NCBI RefSeq assembly: GCF_001741865.1
Contig: NZ_CP017147.1
Coordinates: forward strand, 2,347,001 to 2,411,000
Origin: Bosea vaviloviae
GTDB taxonomy: Bacteria; Pseudomonadota; Alphaproteobacteria; Rhizobiales; Beijerinckiaceae
Direction: 5' to 3'
Length of the DNA stretch: 64,000 bases
Shown here: positions 27,862-37,411 of the stretch, piece after piece
Position numbering within the stretch: position 1 is the stretch's first letter
How the letters are laid out: each line of letters begins with the position of its first letter
Made by a program: the position numbers and the translations under genes
Notes under the pieces: model-generated
What the model saw: only the letters and a program-made list of their open reading frames with translations
Databases searched by the model: none
Told to the model about the DNA's origin: nothing

Positions 27862-29148
27862 ATGGCCGTGCGTTTCGTCAAGATTTCCGTCGCCGCTGCC
27901 TTTGCCCTTTTCCTGGGGGCGGCAGGCGCGCGCGCCGAGCAGCCGAGCTACGGCCCCAACACCTATGACCGCACGCTCGAGGCGCTGATCGCGCATGAGG
28001 ACATCGCCAATCGCGGTGGCTGGCCCAAGGTGCCGGGCTCGGTTTCGAGCCTGAAGCCCGATGCGCAGGGACCCGACGTCACCATCCTGAAGCAGCGATT
28101 GATGCTGAGCGGGGATCTGGCCCCCGAGGCTCTGCCGGGCGATGTCTATGACGCCGCCGTCGTTGCCGCCGTGAAGCGCTTCCAGCTTCGCCATGGCCTG
28201 TCGGATCTGGGCACGGTCGGCCGGTTGACGCTGAAAGCGATGAACGTACCGGTCGAGATGCGCCTGAACCAGCTTACCGCCACGCTGGAGCGGCTGAAGA
28301 GCAACGGCTTCGCCTTCGCCGAGCGCTATGTCGTGGTCAATATTCCCGGCGCCAGCGTCGAGGCGGTCGAGAACGGCGTCGTCCAGCGCCGGCATCTCGC
28401 CGTGGTCGGGCGGCCGGACCGGCCTTCGCCGGTGCTGCAGGCTAACATCACCTCGGTGAATCTGAACCCCTACTGGACGGTGCCGACCTCGATCGTGAAG
28501 GCCGACATCATCCCCCATATGCGCAAGGAGCCCGACTTCGTCGCGAAGTCGAACATGAAGCTGCTCGGCGCGGAAAACCGCGAGATCGATCCGGCCACCG
28601 TCAAATGGGCGAGCCTGACCTCGCCCTATTTCACGGTGCGGCAGGATTTCGGCCCCACCAATGCACTCGGCCAGCTCAAGATCGACATGCCCAATAGCGA
28701 GGCGGTCTATATGCACGACACGCCGAAGAAGAGCCTGTTCCGCAACGATGTCCGCTTCAACTCGTCGGGCTGCGCCCGCATCGAGGGCGTGCGCGATCTC
28801 GCCGCCTGGCTGCTCGAAGGCACGGAGTGGACGCAGAGCGCGATCGAGGCCGAGATCGCCAAGAACGAGCGCAAGGACATCCGGCTGAAGAAGTCGGTTC
28901 CTGTCGCCTGGGTCTATCTCACCGGCTGGCAGAGTGGCGACGGTTTGATCCAGTTCCGCGAGGACATTTACGGGCTCGACACGCCGCAAGGCATCGTCAC
29001 CTCGACGATCCAGGCGCGCAAGCCCAAGCCCAAGACGCCTCCCACGGTTCCCGTCCAGAAGCTCGAGGCCAAGCCCGCAGTAGCGGCGCCTGTGAAGCCC
29101 GTGGCAGCGAAGCCGGCTCCCGCGAAGACGGCGACCGCCATCAACTGA
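27862..29148 (+). CDS. L,D-transpeptidase family protein (YcbB/LdtD type)
   Basis: A 428-residue exported murein enzyme. Signal peptide MAVRFVKISVAAAFALFLGA, then a peptidoglycan-binding helical repeat (LPGDVYDAAVVAAVKRFQLR), then the YkuD catalytic domain with YMHDTPKKSLFRNDVRFNSS and the nucleophile cysteine in SSGCARIEGVRDLA. This family makes 3-3 cross-links or anchors proteins to peptidoglycan. The C-terminus is a Lys/Pro/Ala-rich tail. The ATG at 27862 is chosen because it opens the signal peptide; a longer in-frame start adds non-conserved residues. Confidence 0.93.
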   Translation: MAVRFVKISVAAAFALFLGAAGARAEQPSYGPNTYDRTLEALIAHEDIANRGGWPKVPGSVSSLKPDAQGPDVTILKQRLMLSGDLAPEALPGDVYDAAVVAAVKRFQLRHGLSDLGTVGRLTLKAMNVPVEMRLNQLTATLERLKSNGFAFAERYVVVNIPGASVEAVENGVVQRRHLAVVGRPDRPSPVLQANITSVNLNPYWTVPTSIVKADIIPHMRKEPDFVAKSNMKLLGAENREIDPATVKWASLTSPYFTVRQDFGPTNALGQLKIDMPNSEAVYMHDTPKKSLFRNDVRFNSSGCARIEGVRDLAAWLLEGTEWTQSAIEAEIAKNERKDIRLKKSVPVAWVYLTGWQSGDGLIQFREDIYGLDTPQGIVTSTIQARKPKPKTPPTVPVQKLEAKPAVAAPVKPVAAKPAPAKTATAIN

Positions 29149-29207
29149 GGGGCTACAGCATCAGATCGAATATCGGATTCGGACTGATGCTGCAGCGCTT
29201 CGCCTAT

Positions 29208-29253
29208 GCATCGGCTTGCCCCGAAAACCGGTTCCCACTTTTCGGGCCGATGC
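29208..29253. repeat. Palindromic repeat with CGAAAACCGGTTCCCACTTTTCG core
   Basis: GCATCGGC and GCCGATGC outer arms flank CCGAAAA...TTTTCGG. It lies between the convergent L,D-transpeptidase and esterase genes. A close relative is at 56337-56382. Confidence 0.75.
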
Positions 29254-29254
29254 T

Positions 29255-30082
29255 CTATGGCGCGGCCAGGATCGCCATCACGGCGCTGATCGCCTGCCGG
29301 CGCGCCTCCGGATTCGTGCCGATCGTGACCTTGCCGTCCGGGCGCTGCGAGAAGGCGGCGTTGCGCTCGCGCAGCGGCAGGTCGGGATGGTCGAAATCAT
29401 GATAGGCGCCGGCAAAGCCGGTGAACTGCGCGCCGCCGCGCTGCGCCAATTCCTGGCAGGGGGCGGCCGGCGTCCAATCGTCGGCGAGCCCCTGCAGGAT
29501 CGTGGTCGGCACCTTGGCGCTCCAGCCGCGCTTCAAGATCACGCGGCAGCCCGGATAGAAGGCGATCGCCTTGCCAAACCCGCCAGCGCCGGCTGCAGCG
29601 GCGTCGCCGGCGACGCGCAGCGCCGTCGAGCCGCCATTCGACCAGCCGATCAGGCTGGGGCGCCCGGCCGCGACGAAGGGCTGCTGCGCCAGCCAGTCGC
29701 TCGCGCCGAAGGCGTCCTTGGCGCGCCCGGCCGGGGTCAGCGCGCGGTCGCGGTCATTGCAGAGCGAGGATAATCCGCGCGGGCGAAAACTGTCGGGCAG
29801 TAGCACGGCGTAACCGGCGGCGTTGAGGCGCTGGCTCCAGTCGGTCTCACGCGCATTCATCTTGCCGGAGCGGGTCCAGAGGCCGGCGCAGCCATGCATG
29901 GCGACGACAGTCGGGAAGGGGCCCGCGCCCGCCGGCTTGGCGAGCCAGCCCGTCAGGAGGGTGCCGTCGCGCGAGGTGAAACTGACCTGCTCCATTGCGA
30001 ATGCCGAGCCGGCGAGAACCAGACTGGCAGGACCAAAGAGGAGGGTGCTGGCGAAAAGAGCGGTCCGAAGCAGCGGCGTCAT
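29255..30082 (-). CDS. Secreted dienelactone hydrolase family esterase
   Basis: A 275-residue alpha/beta hydrolase with an N-terminal signal peptide (about 29 residues, ending ...AGSAFA). Oxyanion segment VVAMHGCAGLWTRSGKM; nucleophile serine in LIGWSNGGSTALRVAG; catalytic aspartate probably in LADDWTPA; histidine in AYHDFDHPDLPL. Family members hydrolyse dienelactones or other small esters; the natural substrate here is unknown. It converges with the L,D-transpeptidase gene. Confidence 0.88.
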   Translation of the reverse strand: MTPLLRTALFASTLLFGPASLVLAGSAFAMEQVSFTSRDGTLLTGWLAKPAGAGPFPTVVAMHGCAGLWTRSGKMNARETDWSQRLNAAGYAVLLPDSFRPRGLSSLCNDRDRALTPAGRAKDAFGASDWLAQQPFVAAGRPSLIGWSNGGSTALRVAGDAAAAGAGGFGKAIAFYPGCRVILKRGWSAKVPTTILQGLADDWTPAAPCQELAQRGGAQFTGFAGAYHDFDHPDLPLRERNAAFSQRPDGKVTIGTNPEARRQAISAVMAILAAP

Positions 30083-30123
30083 GGAACGGAAGCCTCCTGA
30101 AGGCGCAAGGCGGGCGGGCCAAA

Positions 30124-30156
30124 GAAAAAACGCCGCGATCCCGGGGATCGCGGCGT
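30124..30156 (-). terminator. Terminator of the F0 ATP synthase operon
   Basis: On the minus strand a CGCCGCGATCC/GGATCGCGGCG stem is followed by TTTTTTCTTT. It lies about 27 bases after the atpF stop. It is one of the clearest intrinsic terminators in the window. Confidence 0.88.
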
Positions 30157-30182
30157 CGATTTGATGGCCGGCCGAGACGAAC

Positions 30183-30659
30183 TCAGTTCAGCTTGGCCTT
30201 GACCTCTTGCAGGCCGGTCGAGAAGGCGGCTTCGCCGGCCTTCCCGGCCATCTGCCCACGCAGGATGGCCTCGGCGGCGCGGGTGGCTGCCTCGGCGGCG
30301 GCGGCGCGAACCTCGGCCTCGGCCTGGATCTCGGCCTGAGCGATCTTGTCCTCCGCCGATTTGGTGCGGCGGGTGACGAACTCGCTCAGCTTGGTCTCTG
30401 CTTCGGCGGCGAGACGCTTGGCCTCGTCATTGGCCGCGGCGATGATGCTGGCGGCCTCCGCTTCGGCGGCCTTGCGCTTGGCTTCGTATTCGGCGAGCAG
30501 CTTTTCGGCTTCCTGCCGCAAGCGACGGGCCTCGGCCAGTTCGCGGGCGACCATCTCGCCACGCGAATCGAGCGCGGCCGTGATTTTCTTGTGCACGCCG
30601 AATTTGGCGAGCAAGCCCAGGAAGATGACGAAGGCGACGCCGACCCAGAAGGTATCCAT
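30183..30659 (-). CDS. atpF: F0 ATP synthase subunit b
   Basis: A 158-residue peripheral-stalk subunit with one N-terminal membrane helix (MDTFWVGVAFVIFLGLLAKF) and a long Ala/Glu-rich coiled coil. This is the second of the two b-type genes typical of alphaproteobacteria. It lies 11 bases after the b' gene and is the last gene of the operon. Confidence 0.94.
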   Translation of the reverse strand: MDTFWVGVAFVIFLGLLAKFGVHKKITAALDSRGEMVARELAEARRLRQEAEKLLAEYEAKRKAAEAEAASIIAAANDEAKRLAAEAETKLSEFVTRRTKSAEDKIAQAEIQAEAEVRAAAAEAATRAAEAILRGQMAGKAGEAAFSTGLQEVKAKLN

Positions 30660-30670
30660 CTGATCTCTCC

Positions 30671-31267
30671 TCAGCCCTGCGCCAGGGCCTGATCGACCGC
30701 GTCGGACGCCTCAGCCGTGCTGGGGGCCTGACCCGTCAACTTGGTCACGATCGCGATCGCGACTTCGCTGCCGAGGCCGCGGACATTGGACATCGCCTTC
30801 GACTTGGTGCTGGCGATGGCGGCTTCCGCCTTGTCGAGCTTGGCGGTGAGTTCGGCCTCGACCGAGCGGCGACGCTCGTCCGACGCCTTGGCGCCGGCGT
30901 CGCGGGAAGCCTGCGCGATCGACTGCGCGTTCTTACGGGCTTCCGTGAGGGCCTTCTCATAGGCCTGGGAGGTTTCCTCGGCCTTCGCCTGCATCTCTGC
31001 GGCCTGGTCGAGATCGCGCGAGATCGTGTTCGCCCGCTCTTCCAGGATGGCGCCGACACGCGGCAGGGCGACCCTCGACATCAGCCAGTAGAGGGCTCCA
31101 AACGTGATCGCCAGCCAGAAGAGCTGTCCGGCGAAGGTCTTGGCGTCGAAGGGCGGGAAGGAGGCCTTGGCGCCGTGCTCTGCCGCGGCCTGGGCCGCAC
31201 CGGCCGCGAGCAGGGCAGCGGAAGCCACCAGTCCTCGTCCGAAGACAGTTGCAGAACGAAGCGGCAT
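30671..31267 (-). CDS. atpF': F0 ATP synthase subunit b'
   Basis: A 198-residue divergent b subunit that pairs with atpF in the peripheral stalk. An N-terminal leader or anchor (GLVASAALLAAGAAQAAAEH) precedes FDAKTFAGQLFWLAITFGAL, the membrane helix, and a coiled coil. ATG 31267 is chosen because an AAAGG lies nine bases upstream and the residues before it run into the intergenic region. The signal-like N-terminus is usual for b' in Rhizobiales. Confidence 0.92.
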   Translation of the reverse strand: MPLRSATVFGRGLVASAALLAAGAAQAAAEHGAKASFPPFDAKTFAGQLFWLAITFGALYWLMSRVALPRVGAILEERANTISRDLDQAAEMQAKAEETSQAYEKALTEARKNAQSIAQASRDAGAKASDERRRSVEAELTAKLDKAEAAIASTKSKAMSNVRGLGSEVAIAIVTKLTGQAPSTAEASDAVDQALAQG

Positions 31268-31359
31268 GGCAATGCCTTTCAGCCGGAAGAGCAGTGATGC
31301 CGGCACTCCGGCGCCGCGAGACGCGCCGGAGTTCGACAAGGCGACGTAAGATGCGTGCG

Positions 31360-31587
31360 TCAGAGCACGAACATCAGGACGAGCGCGACGACGAAGCAGA
31401 AGATGCCCAGACCTTCCGCGAGCGCCGCGCCGATGAAGGCGCGACCGAACTGGCCGTCGGCGGCCGAAGGGTTGCGCAGCGCGCCCGAGAGGAAGTTGCC
31501 GAAAATGCTGCCGACGCCGATGGCGGCGAGGCCCATTCCGAGGCAGGCGAGGCCAGCGCCGAGATACTTGGCTGCAACAGGATCCAT
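31360..31587 (-). CDS. atpE: F0 ATP synthase subunit c
   Basis: A 75-residue two-helix proteolipid that forms the rotor ring. [20 protein letters not shown] is the first helix and loop, and the proton-carrying glutamate E58 lies in [15 protein letters not shown]. There is no sodium-binding pattern, so it is proton-driven. Confidence 0.97.
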   Translation of the reverse strand: MDPVAAKYLGAGLACLGMGLAAIGVGSIFGNFLSGALRNPSAADGQFGRAFIGAALAEGLGIFCFVVALVLMFVL

Positions 31588-31650
31588 AGTCTTTCTCCGG
31601 TGTGAAAAGCTTGAGCGGGTGGGTGAACTCTCGCGATCTCGGCTCTGGGC

Positions 31651-32415
31651 TCAGTGGCCCGGATGCAGAGCATCGTTGAGATAGACGCAGGTCAGGATCG
31701 CGAAGACATAGGCCTGCAGGAAAGCGACGAGGAACTCGAGCGCGGTGAGCGCGATGGCGAGCAGCAGCGGCAGCGGCGCGATGACATAGCCGAGCACGCC
31801 GGCGCCCGTGGTCAGCGCGACGACGAAGCCGCCGAAGACCTTGAGTGCGATATGGCCGGCCAGCATGTTGCCGAACAGGCGCAAGGAGAGCGAGATCGGC
31901 CGCGAGACGAAGGAGACCGCCTCGATCAGCACCATGAAGGGCAGCAGCCAGCCGGGAACGCCCGACGGCACGAACAGGCCGAAGAAATGGCTGCCATGCT
32001 TGACGATGCCATAGACCAGCACGACGCCGATGACGAGGAAGGCGAAGGCGGCGGTGACGATGATGTGGCTGGTGACGGTGAAGGAGCTCGGGACCATGCC
32101 GAGCAGGTTCGCCGTCAGCACGAACATGAAGAGCGAGAAGACGAAGGGGAAGAAGCGCATGCCGTCCTTGCCCATCACGCCTGTGACGGTCGAGGCGACG
32201 AATTCATAGGCGATCTCGGCGAGCGACTGCAGGCGGCCGGGCACGGTGGCGCGCTGGCTCGAGCCATAGATCATGACCAGCGAGACGACGCCCACGATCA
32301 GGACCATCAGCAGCGAGGAATTGGTGAACGACAGGTCGAGCCCGAAGGGGCGCAGGCCCACGATCGGATGGATCTCGAATTGGTGGATCGGATCGATTCC
32401 GCCGCCAGCCGCCAT
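31651..32415 (-). CDS. atpB: F0 ATP synthase subunit a
   Basis: A 254-residue proton-channel subunit with five or six membrane helices. The essential arginine is in [17 protein letters not shown], and the conserved C-terminal helix [18 protein letters not shown] is intact. It follows atpI by about 44 bases. Confidence 0.97.
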   Translation of the reverse strand: MAAGGGIDPIHQFEIHPIVGLRPFGLDLSFTNSSLLMVLIVGVVSLVMIYGSSQRATVPGRLQSLAEIAYEFVASTVTGVMGKDGMRFFPFVFSLFMFVLTANLLGMVPSSFTVTSHIIVTAAFAFLVIGVVLVYGIVKHGSHFFGLFVPSGVPGWLLPFMVLIEAVSFVSRPISLSLRLFGNMLAGHIALKVFGGFVVALTTGAGVLGYVIAPLPLLLAIALTALEFLVAFLQAYVFAILTCVYLNDALHPGH

Positions 32416-32459
32416 GTCTCAAGCCCCTCGTCGCGCAGCCAGCCTGGCTGCCTCTTCGG

Positions 32460-32810
32460 TTATTTCTTCGCCGCGTCGTCCTGAGACCCTGAGGTCGGAC
32501 GCACGCCGAGCCGATAAGCGGAACGGAAACCGGCGATGGTGCCGAGCGCCAGAAAGGCGATCAGCAGGAACGGAGACGTTCCGAGCCACCGGTCTCCGAG
32601 GAACCCGAGAAGGGCGCCCGCGATGATGCCGCCTGCGAGATCGGTTGCTGCGCGAAACCCGGATGACATCGCGCCCGCAAGCGCCTTGTCCTTCCCAGCC
32701 GGACTTGCGCCCGGCTTTTCGCTCTCCTCTGCCCGCCCGATGGCGGTCTTCAAAGAGTCCAGTCTTGCGCGCAACTCCGTATCTGAGGCGCTTTTGTCAG
32801 GTTCCGACAT
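32460..32810 (-). CDS. atpI: ATP synthase accessory protein AtpI/AtpZ type
   Basis: A 116-residue two-helix membrane protein, first gene of the F0 operon. The soluble N-terminal half is charged; the membrane part shows GFRAATDLAGGIIAGALLGF and GTIAGFRSAYRLG, typical of the AtpZ/AtpI family, which helps c-ring assembly or magnesium handling. An AGGGAGGG Shine-Dalgarno precedes the ATG. Confidence 0.9.
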   Translation of the reverse strand: MSEPDKSASDTELRARLDSLKTAIGRAEESEKPGASPAGKDKALAGAMSSGFRAATDLAGGIIAGALLGFLGDRWLGTSPFLLIAFLALGTIAGFRSAYRLGVRPTSGSQDDAAKK

Positions 32811-32910
32811 GGCGATGATCCCTCCCTGATCGTGAAATGGCCACGATCCAGCAAAAAATCACCCTATCCCTGTCCAGACCCGCGCATCGAGCCGTCGTCA
32901 GCACGGCCTC

Positions 32911-32938
32911 CTTTATTGCCCGGTCCCCGCCCTGTCAA
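32911..32938 (-). promoter_or_regulatory. atpI: Candidate sigma-70 promoter of the atp operon
   Basis: On the minus strand TTGACA (32933-32938) is followed after 16 bases by ATAAAG (32911-32916), about 100 bases before the atpI start codon. An AT-rich tract (TGAATTTATAAATATTCC, about 32964-32981) lies just upstream and could act as an UP element. Confidence 0.55.
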
Positions 32939-33032
32939 GGCAGGGCAAAGTGGCTTAAGGTATTGGAATATTTATAAATTCAGGCGAGATGCGACATTCT
33001 TGCCGCATTGCCGCGTCGATTGTGGCAATTTT

Positions 33033-36000
33033 TCAACCGGCCTCGCGGATGCGTTCGGCGGTCGCGAGGTCGACGGAGACCATCTGGCTGACGCCGCGCT
33101 CGGCCATGGTGACGCCGAAGAGCCGGTCCATCCGGGCCATGGTGATCGGGTTGTGGGTGATCAGGATGAAGCGCGTCTGCGTATGCCGCGCCATCTCGTC
33201 GAGCAGGTCGCAATAGCGCTCGACATTGGCGTCGTCGAGCGGCGCATCGACCTCGTCGAGCACGCAGATCGGCGAGGGGTTGGTCAGGAACACGGCGAAG
33301 ATCAGCGCGGTCGCGGTCAGGGCCTGCTCGCCGCCCGAGAGCAGCGTCATCACTTGCGGCTTCTTGCCGGGCGGGCGGGCGAAGATTTCCAGCCCCGCCT
33401 CCAGCGGGTCCTCGGAATCGACCAGCTTCAGCTCGGCCGTGCCGCCGCCGAACAGCACGCTGAACAGGCGCTGGAACTGCTCGTTGACGATCTCGAAGGC
33501 GGCGAGCAGGCGCTCGCGCCCCTCGCGGTTCAAGGCGCCGATCGCCTGGCGCAGGCGCCGGATCGCCTCGCTCAGATCGTCGCGCTCGCCCGTCATGCCC
33601 TCGCGCTTGGCCTTGATCTCGGAGAGCTCGTCCTCGGCGCGCAGATTGACCGCACCGAGCCGCTCGCGCTCGGCCTTGAGGCCGGCGAGGCGGCTTTCGA
33701 CCGCGCCTTGCGCGGGCAGGTCCTCGCCGGGCTTCAGCCCCGTCAGCCCCTGCAGTTCGGCCAGCGTCGTCTCCAGCCCGTCCTCGATCTGGCGCGCCAC
33801 GTCGGAGACGCGCTGGCGGGCGGCCTCGAGCCTGGCCTCGGCGGACGCGCGCAATTCGCGCGCACCGGCCAGGCCTTCGAGCCCGGCCCGCGCCTGGCGA
33901 TCGGCCTCGGCCAGGGCTGTTTCCGCCTTGGCGAGGCTGTCGGCCGCCTCGCGCCGGCCAGCCTCGGCGGTTTCGATCTCGGCGACGATTCGGCGGCGCT
34001 CGACCAGGAAGGTGTCGGGCGCCTCCAGCAGCGCCTTCTGCTCGGCTGAGACCGTCTCGATGCGGCGCCTGGTTTCCTCGGCCGTCTGGCTGGAGGTGGC
34101 GGCGCGCTGCTGCCAGGCCGTGACATCCTGCGCGATGGCGGCGCGCCGCTTTTGGCGCAGCTCCGCCTCGCGCGCCAGGGTCTGGACCCGCGCCCGCGCA
34201 TCGGAAGCCGCGACGCGCCGTTCGCCCAGCTCGACGCGCGCCTTCAGCAGCACGGTTTCGAGATCGGTCAATGGCGAGAGTGCAGCGAAGGCCTCGTCAT
34301 GGCCGGCTACCTGCGCCGTCGCCTCAGTGATGGTCTGGCCGAGACGCTCGATCGCCTCGCTCAGCGCCGAGCGCCTTGCGGCCGTCTCGCTGGCCTTGCG
34401 CTCGGCGGCGGTGAGCTGTTCACGCGCCTGGTCGAGCCCACGCCGCGCCATGCGCACGGCTTCGAGCGCCACGGTTTCGACCTGGGCGGCGGCTTTGGCT
34501 TCGTTCGTCGCCGCATCGAGACCGTCCCGAGCGGTTTCCGCCGCCTCGCGCGCGGCCTGAGCTTCGCGTTCGAGATCGCCGAGCCGGTTCTTCTCGGCGA
34601 GGCGGCGCGCGGCCGGCGAGGGCGCTTCGGCGGCGCTGGTGAACCCGTCCCAGCGCCAGATATCGCCTTCGCGCGAGACCAGCCGCTGGCCGGGCTTGAG
34701 CTGATCGCGCAGATGCGCGCCCTCAGTGCGCGCCACGATGCCGATCTGCGCGAGCCGGCGCTTCAGCGCGGCGGGGCCGCGCACCTGCTGGCCCAGCGCC
34801 TCGACGCCGGCAGGCAAGGCCGGATCGCCCCCGCCCGGGCCGGTGTCGCGCCAATGCGTCGGCGCGGAGGCCTCAGTGGCGGCGTCGAGATCGTCCCCAA
34901 GCGCTGCGCCGAGCGCGGTCTCATAGCCCTTGGCGACACTGATCGCCTCGATGATCGCCGGCCAGAGATCGCCGGTCGCCGGCGCGAGCAGCTTCTGCAA
35001 GGTCTTGATCTCGGTTTCCAGCCGCTGCGCCTTGCGGTCGGCCTCTGCCAGCGGCCCGCGCAATTGCGTCTCACGCTCGCGGGCGGCCCCAAGCGCGCCG
35101 CGTGCGGCATTGGCCCGGGCGTCGGCCTCACCCATCGCGGCCTCGCTGGCCGTGACCGCCTCCCGTAGCGCCGCCAGCGGTGTCGATGCGGTTGCGGCGT
35201 CGAGCGCGGCCTGGTCGCGCAGCAAACGGTCGCGCTCGCCCGAGGCCCTGGCAACGCGTTCGCGCGCCTCGCGCAAGGCGCGTTCGAGCGCGCCGCGCCG
35301 CGCTCCGAGATCGGAGAGGCGCGCCTGCGCGGCGGCGTGCTCCGTCTCGGCCGCGGCAAGGGCGACTTCCGTCTCGGACAGGCTGACCGTTGCCGCCTCG
35401 GCGCTGGCTGCGGCGCCTGCGCCCTCGCGCGCCAGCTCATCATCCTCTTCCGCCAGCCGCGACAGGCTTCCGCTCGCATCGCGCGCGACGCTCTCCTGCC
35501 GGGCGAGGTCGCCCTGAAGCTCGGTCAAGCGCCGGCCGAGCTCCTCGCCACGCTGCCTAGCGCGACGATTGGCGGCCTCAATCTCGTCGAGGCCGCGCTT
35601 GAGCCGCACCAAAGTCGCGGCCGCTGCAGCCTCTCCTTCGCGCAGAGCAGGCAGGGCATGTGCCGCGACGGCCTGCATCCGCGCCGCTTCCGCCTGGATG
35701 CCGGTCTGCTCGGCGACGCCGCGCACGGCCGCCTCCAGCGCGCGCTCGCCCTGGGCTTCCTGCAAGCGCGCCTCGTGATGGGCGATCAGCGCCAGCACGG
35801 CCTCCGCCCGGCGGATATCGGCGGCCAGGCTGCGATAGCGCCCGGCCTGCCGCGCCTGGCGCTGCAGCGCTTCGATCTGCCCGTCGATCTCGCCGAGCAC
35901 GTCTTCGAGACGCGTCAGATTCTCTTCCGCTCCGCGCAGGCGCAGTTCGGCCTCATGGCGGCGGCTGTGCAGGCCGGCGATGCCGGCGGCGTCCTCGAGG

Positions 36001-36488
36001 ATGCGCCGGCGCGATTGCGGCTTGGCCGAGATGATCTCGCTGATCTGCCCCTGCCGCACGAGAGCGGGCGAGCGCGCGCCGGTCGCTGCATCGGCGAAGA
36101 GCAATTGCACGTCGCGCGCGCGCACCTCCTTGCCGTTGACGCGATAGGTCGAGCCTTCCTCGCGCTCGATCCGGCGGGTGACTTCGAGGACATCGGTCTC
36201 GTTGAAGGCGGCGGGCGCCTTGCGGTCGGTATTGTCGAGGGTGAGCGCGACTTCGGCCATGTTGCGGCCGGGGCGCTCATTCGAGCCGCCGAAGATGACA
36301 TCGTCCATCCCCGAGCCGCGCATGTTCTTGAACGAGCTTTCGCCCATCACCCAGCGCAGGGCTTCGACGAGATTGGATTTGCCGCAGCCATTGGGCCCGA
36401 CGATGCCGGTCAGCCCCGGCTGGATCAGGAATTCCGTCGGCTCGACGAAGGTCTTGAAGCCGGTGAGCTTGAGGCGCGTCAGCTGCAT
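33033..36488 (-). CDS. smc: Chromosome segregation ATPase SMC
   Basis: A 1151-residue condensin subunit. Walker A GIVGPNGCGKSNLVEALRWV near the N-terminus, a first coiled coil, a hinge in the middle (VEALGQQVRGPAALKRRLAQ region), a second coiled coil, then signature LLSGGEQALTATALIFAVFL and Walker B ICVLDEVDAPLDDANVERYC. The start is at MQLTRLKLTGFKTFVEPTEF, the normal first residues; 16 codons further upstream are repeat-derived. Works with ScpA/ScpB, not in this window. Confidence 0.97.
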   Translation of the reverse strand: MQLTRLKLTGFKTFVEPTEFLIQPGLTGIVGPNGCGKSNLVEALRWVMGESSFKNMRGSGMDDVIFGGSNERPGRNMAEVALTLDNTDRKAPAAFNETDVLEVTRRIEREEGSTYRVNGKEVRARDVQLLFADAATGARSPALVRQGQISEIISAKPQSRRRILEDAAGIAGLHSRRHEAELRLRGAEENLTRLEDVLGEIDGQIEALQRQARQAGRYRSLAADIRRAEAVLALIAHHEARLQEAQGERALEAAVRGVAEQTGIQAEAARMQAVAAHALPALREGEAAAAATLVRLKRGLDEIEAANRRARQRGEELGRRLTELQGDLARQESVARDASGSLSRLAEEDDELAREGAGAAASAEAATVSLSETEVALAAAETEHAAAQARLSDLGARRGALERALREARERVARASGERDRLLRDQAALDAATASTPLAALREAVTASEAAMGEADARANAARGALGAARERETQLRGPLAEADRKAQRLETEIKTLQKLLAPATGDLWPAIIEAISVAKGYETALGAALGDDLDAATEASAPTHWRDTGPGGGDPALPAGVEALGQQVRGPAALKRRLAQIGIVARTEGAHLRDQLKPGQRLVSREGDIWRWDGFTSAAEAPSPAARRLAEKNRLGDLEREAQAAREAAETARDGLDAATNEAKAAAQVETVALEAVRMARRGLDQAREQLTAAERKASETAARRSALSEAIERLGQTITEATAQVAGHDEAFAALSPLTDLETVLLKARVELGERRVAASDARARVQTLAREAELRQKRRAAIAQDVTAWQQRAATSSQTAEETRRRIETVSAEQKALLEAPDTFLVERRRIVAEIETAEAGRREAADSLAKAETALAEADRQARAGLEGLAGARELRASAEARLEAARQRVSDVARQIEDGLETTLAELQGLTGLKPGEDLPAQGAVESRLAGLKAERERLGAVNLRAEDELSEIKAKREGMTGERDDLSEAIRRLRQAIGALNREGRERLLAAFEIVNEQFQRLFSVLFGGGTAELKLVDSEDPLEAGLEIFARPPGKKPQVMTLLSGGEQALTATALIFAVFLTNPSPICVLDEVDAPLDDANVERYCDLLDEMARHTQTRFILITHNPITMARMDRLFGVTMAERGVSQMVSVDLATAERIREAG

Positions 36489-36497
36489 AGCGCTAAT

Positions 36498-36684
36498 CCT
36501 TCTCCCACCCATCTCGGGCCTGCCCGAGATGGGCAACCCAAGGTGTCAAAGTCGGCAGCAGCCGACTTTGATGGGGGAGAAGGTGGCCCGGCAAAGCCGG
36601 GTCGGATGAGGGACGGATAGGATCGCGCGAGGCTGCCCTCAGCCGTCTGCTTCGCAGCCACCTTCTCCCCCAAGGGGAGAAGGG
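36498..36684. repeat. REP-like element with nested CTCGGGC/AAGTCGG sub-element
   Basis: CTTCTCCCACCCATCTCGGG, then CCTGCCCGAGATGGGCAACC, then AAAGTCGGCAGCAGCCGACTTTG and GGGGGAGAAGG form the nested first half. A second half has CCGTCTGCTTCGCAGCCACC and CTTCTCCCCCAAGGGGAGAAG. The glyS insertion at 61481-61668 has the same nested arrangement. It fills the smc-DsbA gap. Confidence 0.7.
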
Positions 36685-36700
36685 AAATCCGCGCGCGTCC

Positions 36701-37321
36701 TCAGCCCGCCAGCAGCGGCTCGATGATCTTGTCGAATTCGGCGATCGAGAGCGCACCTGAACGCTTCTGCCCGTTGATGAAGAAGGTCGGCGTCGCATCG
36801 ACGCCAGCCTTGGCCCCACGATCCTTCACTTGCGTGACGGCGTCATAGATATCTTGCCTTTTCAAGCAGGCTTCGAACGATTCCTGTGTGAAACCGGCCT
36901 GTTTGACCATACTCGACAGTGCATCGACCGGCTTGTCGGTGAAAGCCCAGGCCTTTTGCTGGCTGAACAGCATGTCGGTCATCGGGTAGTATTTGTCGTT
37001 GCCGTTGCAGCGGGCAAGCATGAAGCCGGCCGTCGCCAGCGGATCGAGCGGGAATTCGCGCAGCGTGAAGCGGATTTTGCCGGTGTCGATGTACTTCGCC
37101 TTCAGCGCCGGCCAAGTGTCCTGATGGAAGGCGGCGCAATGGCTGCAGGTCAACGAGGCGTATTCGATGACCGTCACCTTGGCGTCGGCACTGCCGAGCC
37201 AGACATCGCCGAGCGGGCCGGCCGTGGTCAGGTCGGTCTGCGCCTGGGCACTGCGCGCGCCCAGCATCGCGGCGGCTGCGAGGCCGGCGGTGCCGGTCAG
37301 AAGCTGTCGCCTGTTCGTCAT
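36701..37321 (-). CDS. DsbA-family thiol-disulfide oxidoreductase
   Basis: A 206-residue exported thioredoxin-fold protein. The leader MTNRRQLLTGTAGLAAAAML has a twin arginine and could use the Tat route. The active site CSHC (C59, C62) is in YASLTCSHCAAFHQDTWPAL, and the cis-proline loop is GVDATPTFFINGQKRSG. It resembles the DsbA/ScsC/BdbD group with one four-helix insert. It probably acts on periplasmic substrates; the partner is unknown. Confidence 0.93.
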   Translation of the reverse strand: MTNRRQLLTGTAGLAAAAMLGARSAQAQTDLTTAGPLGDVWLGSADAKVTVIEYASLTCSHCAAFHQDTWPALKAKYIDTGKIRFTLREFPLDPLATAGFMLARCNGNDKYYPMTDMLFSQQKAWAFTDKPVDALSSMVKQAGFTQESFEACLKRQDIYDAVTQVKDRGAKAGVDATPTFFINGQKRSGALSIAEFDKIIEPLLAG

Positions 37322-37411
37322 AATGCAGTGTCCTTGAGAGCGAAATCGGTTGCCGGACCATAGAGGCCATCACGATTGTGGCAAGATCGGTTCGGTGTGA
37401 TCTGACGGCGC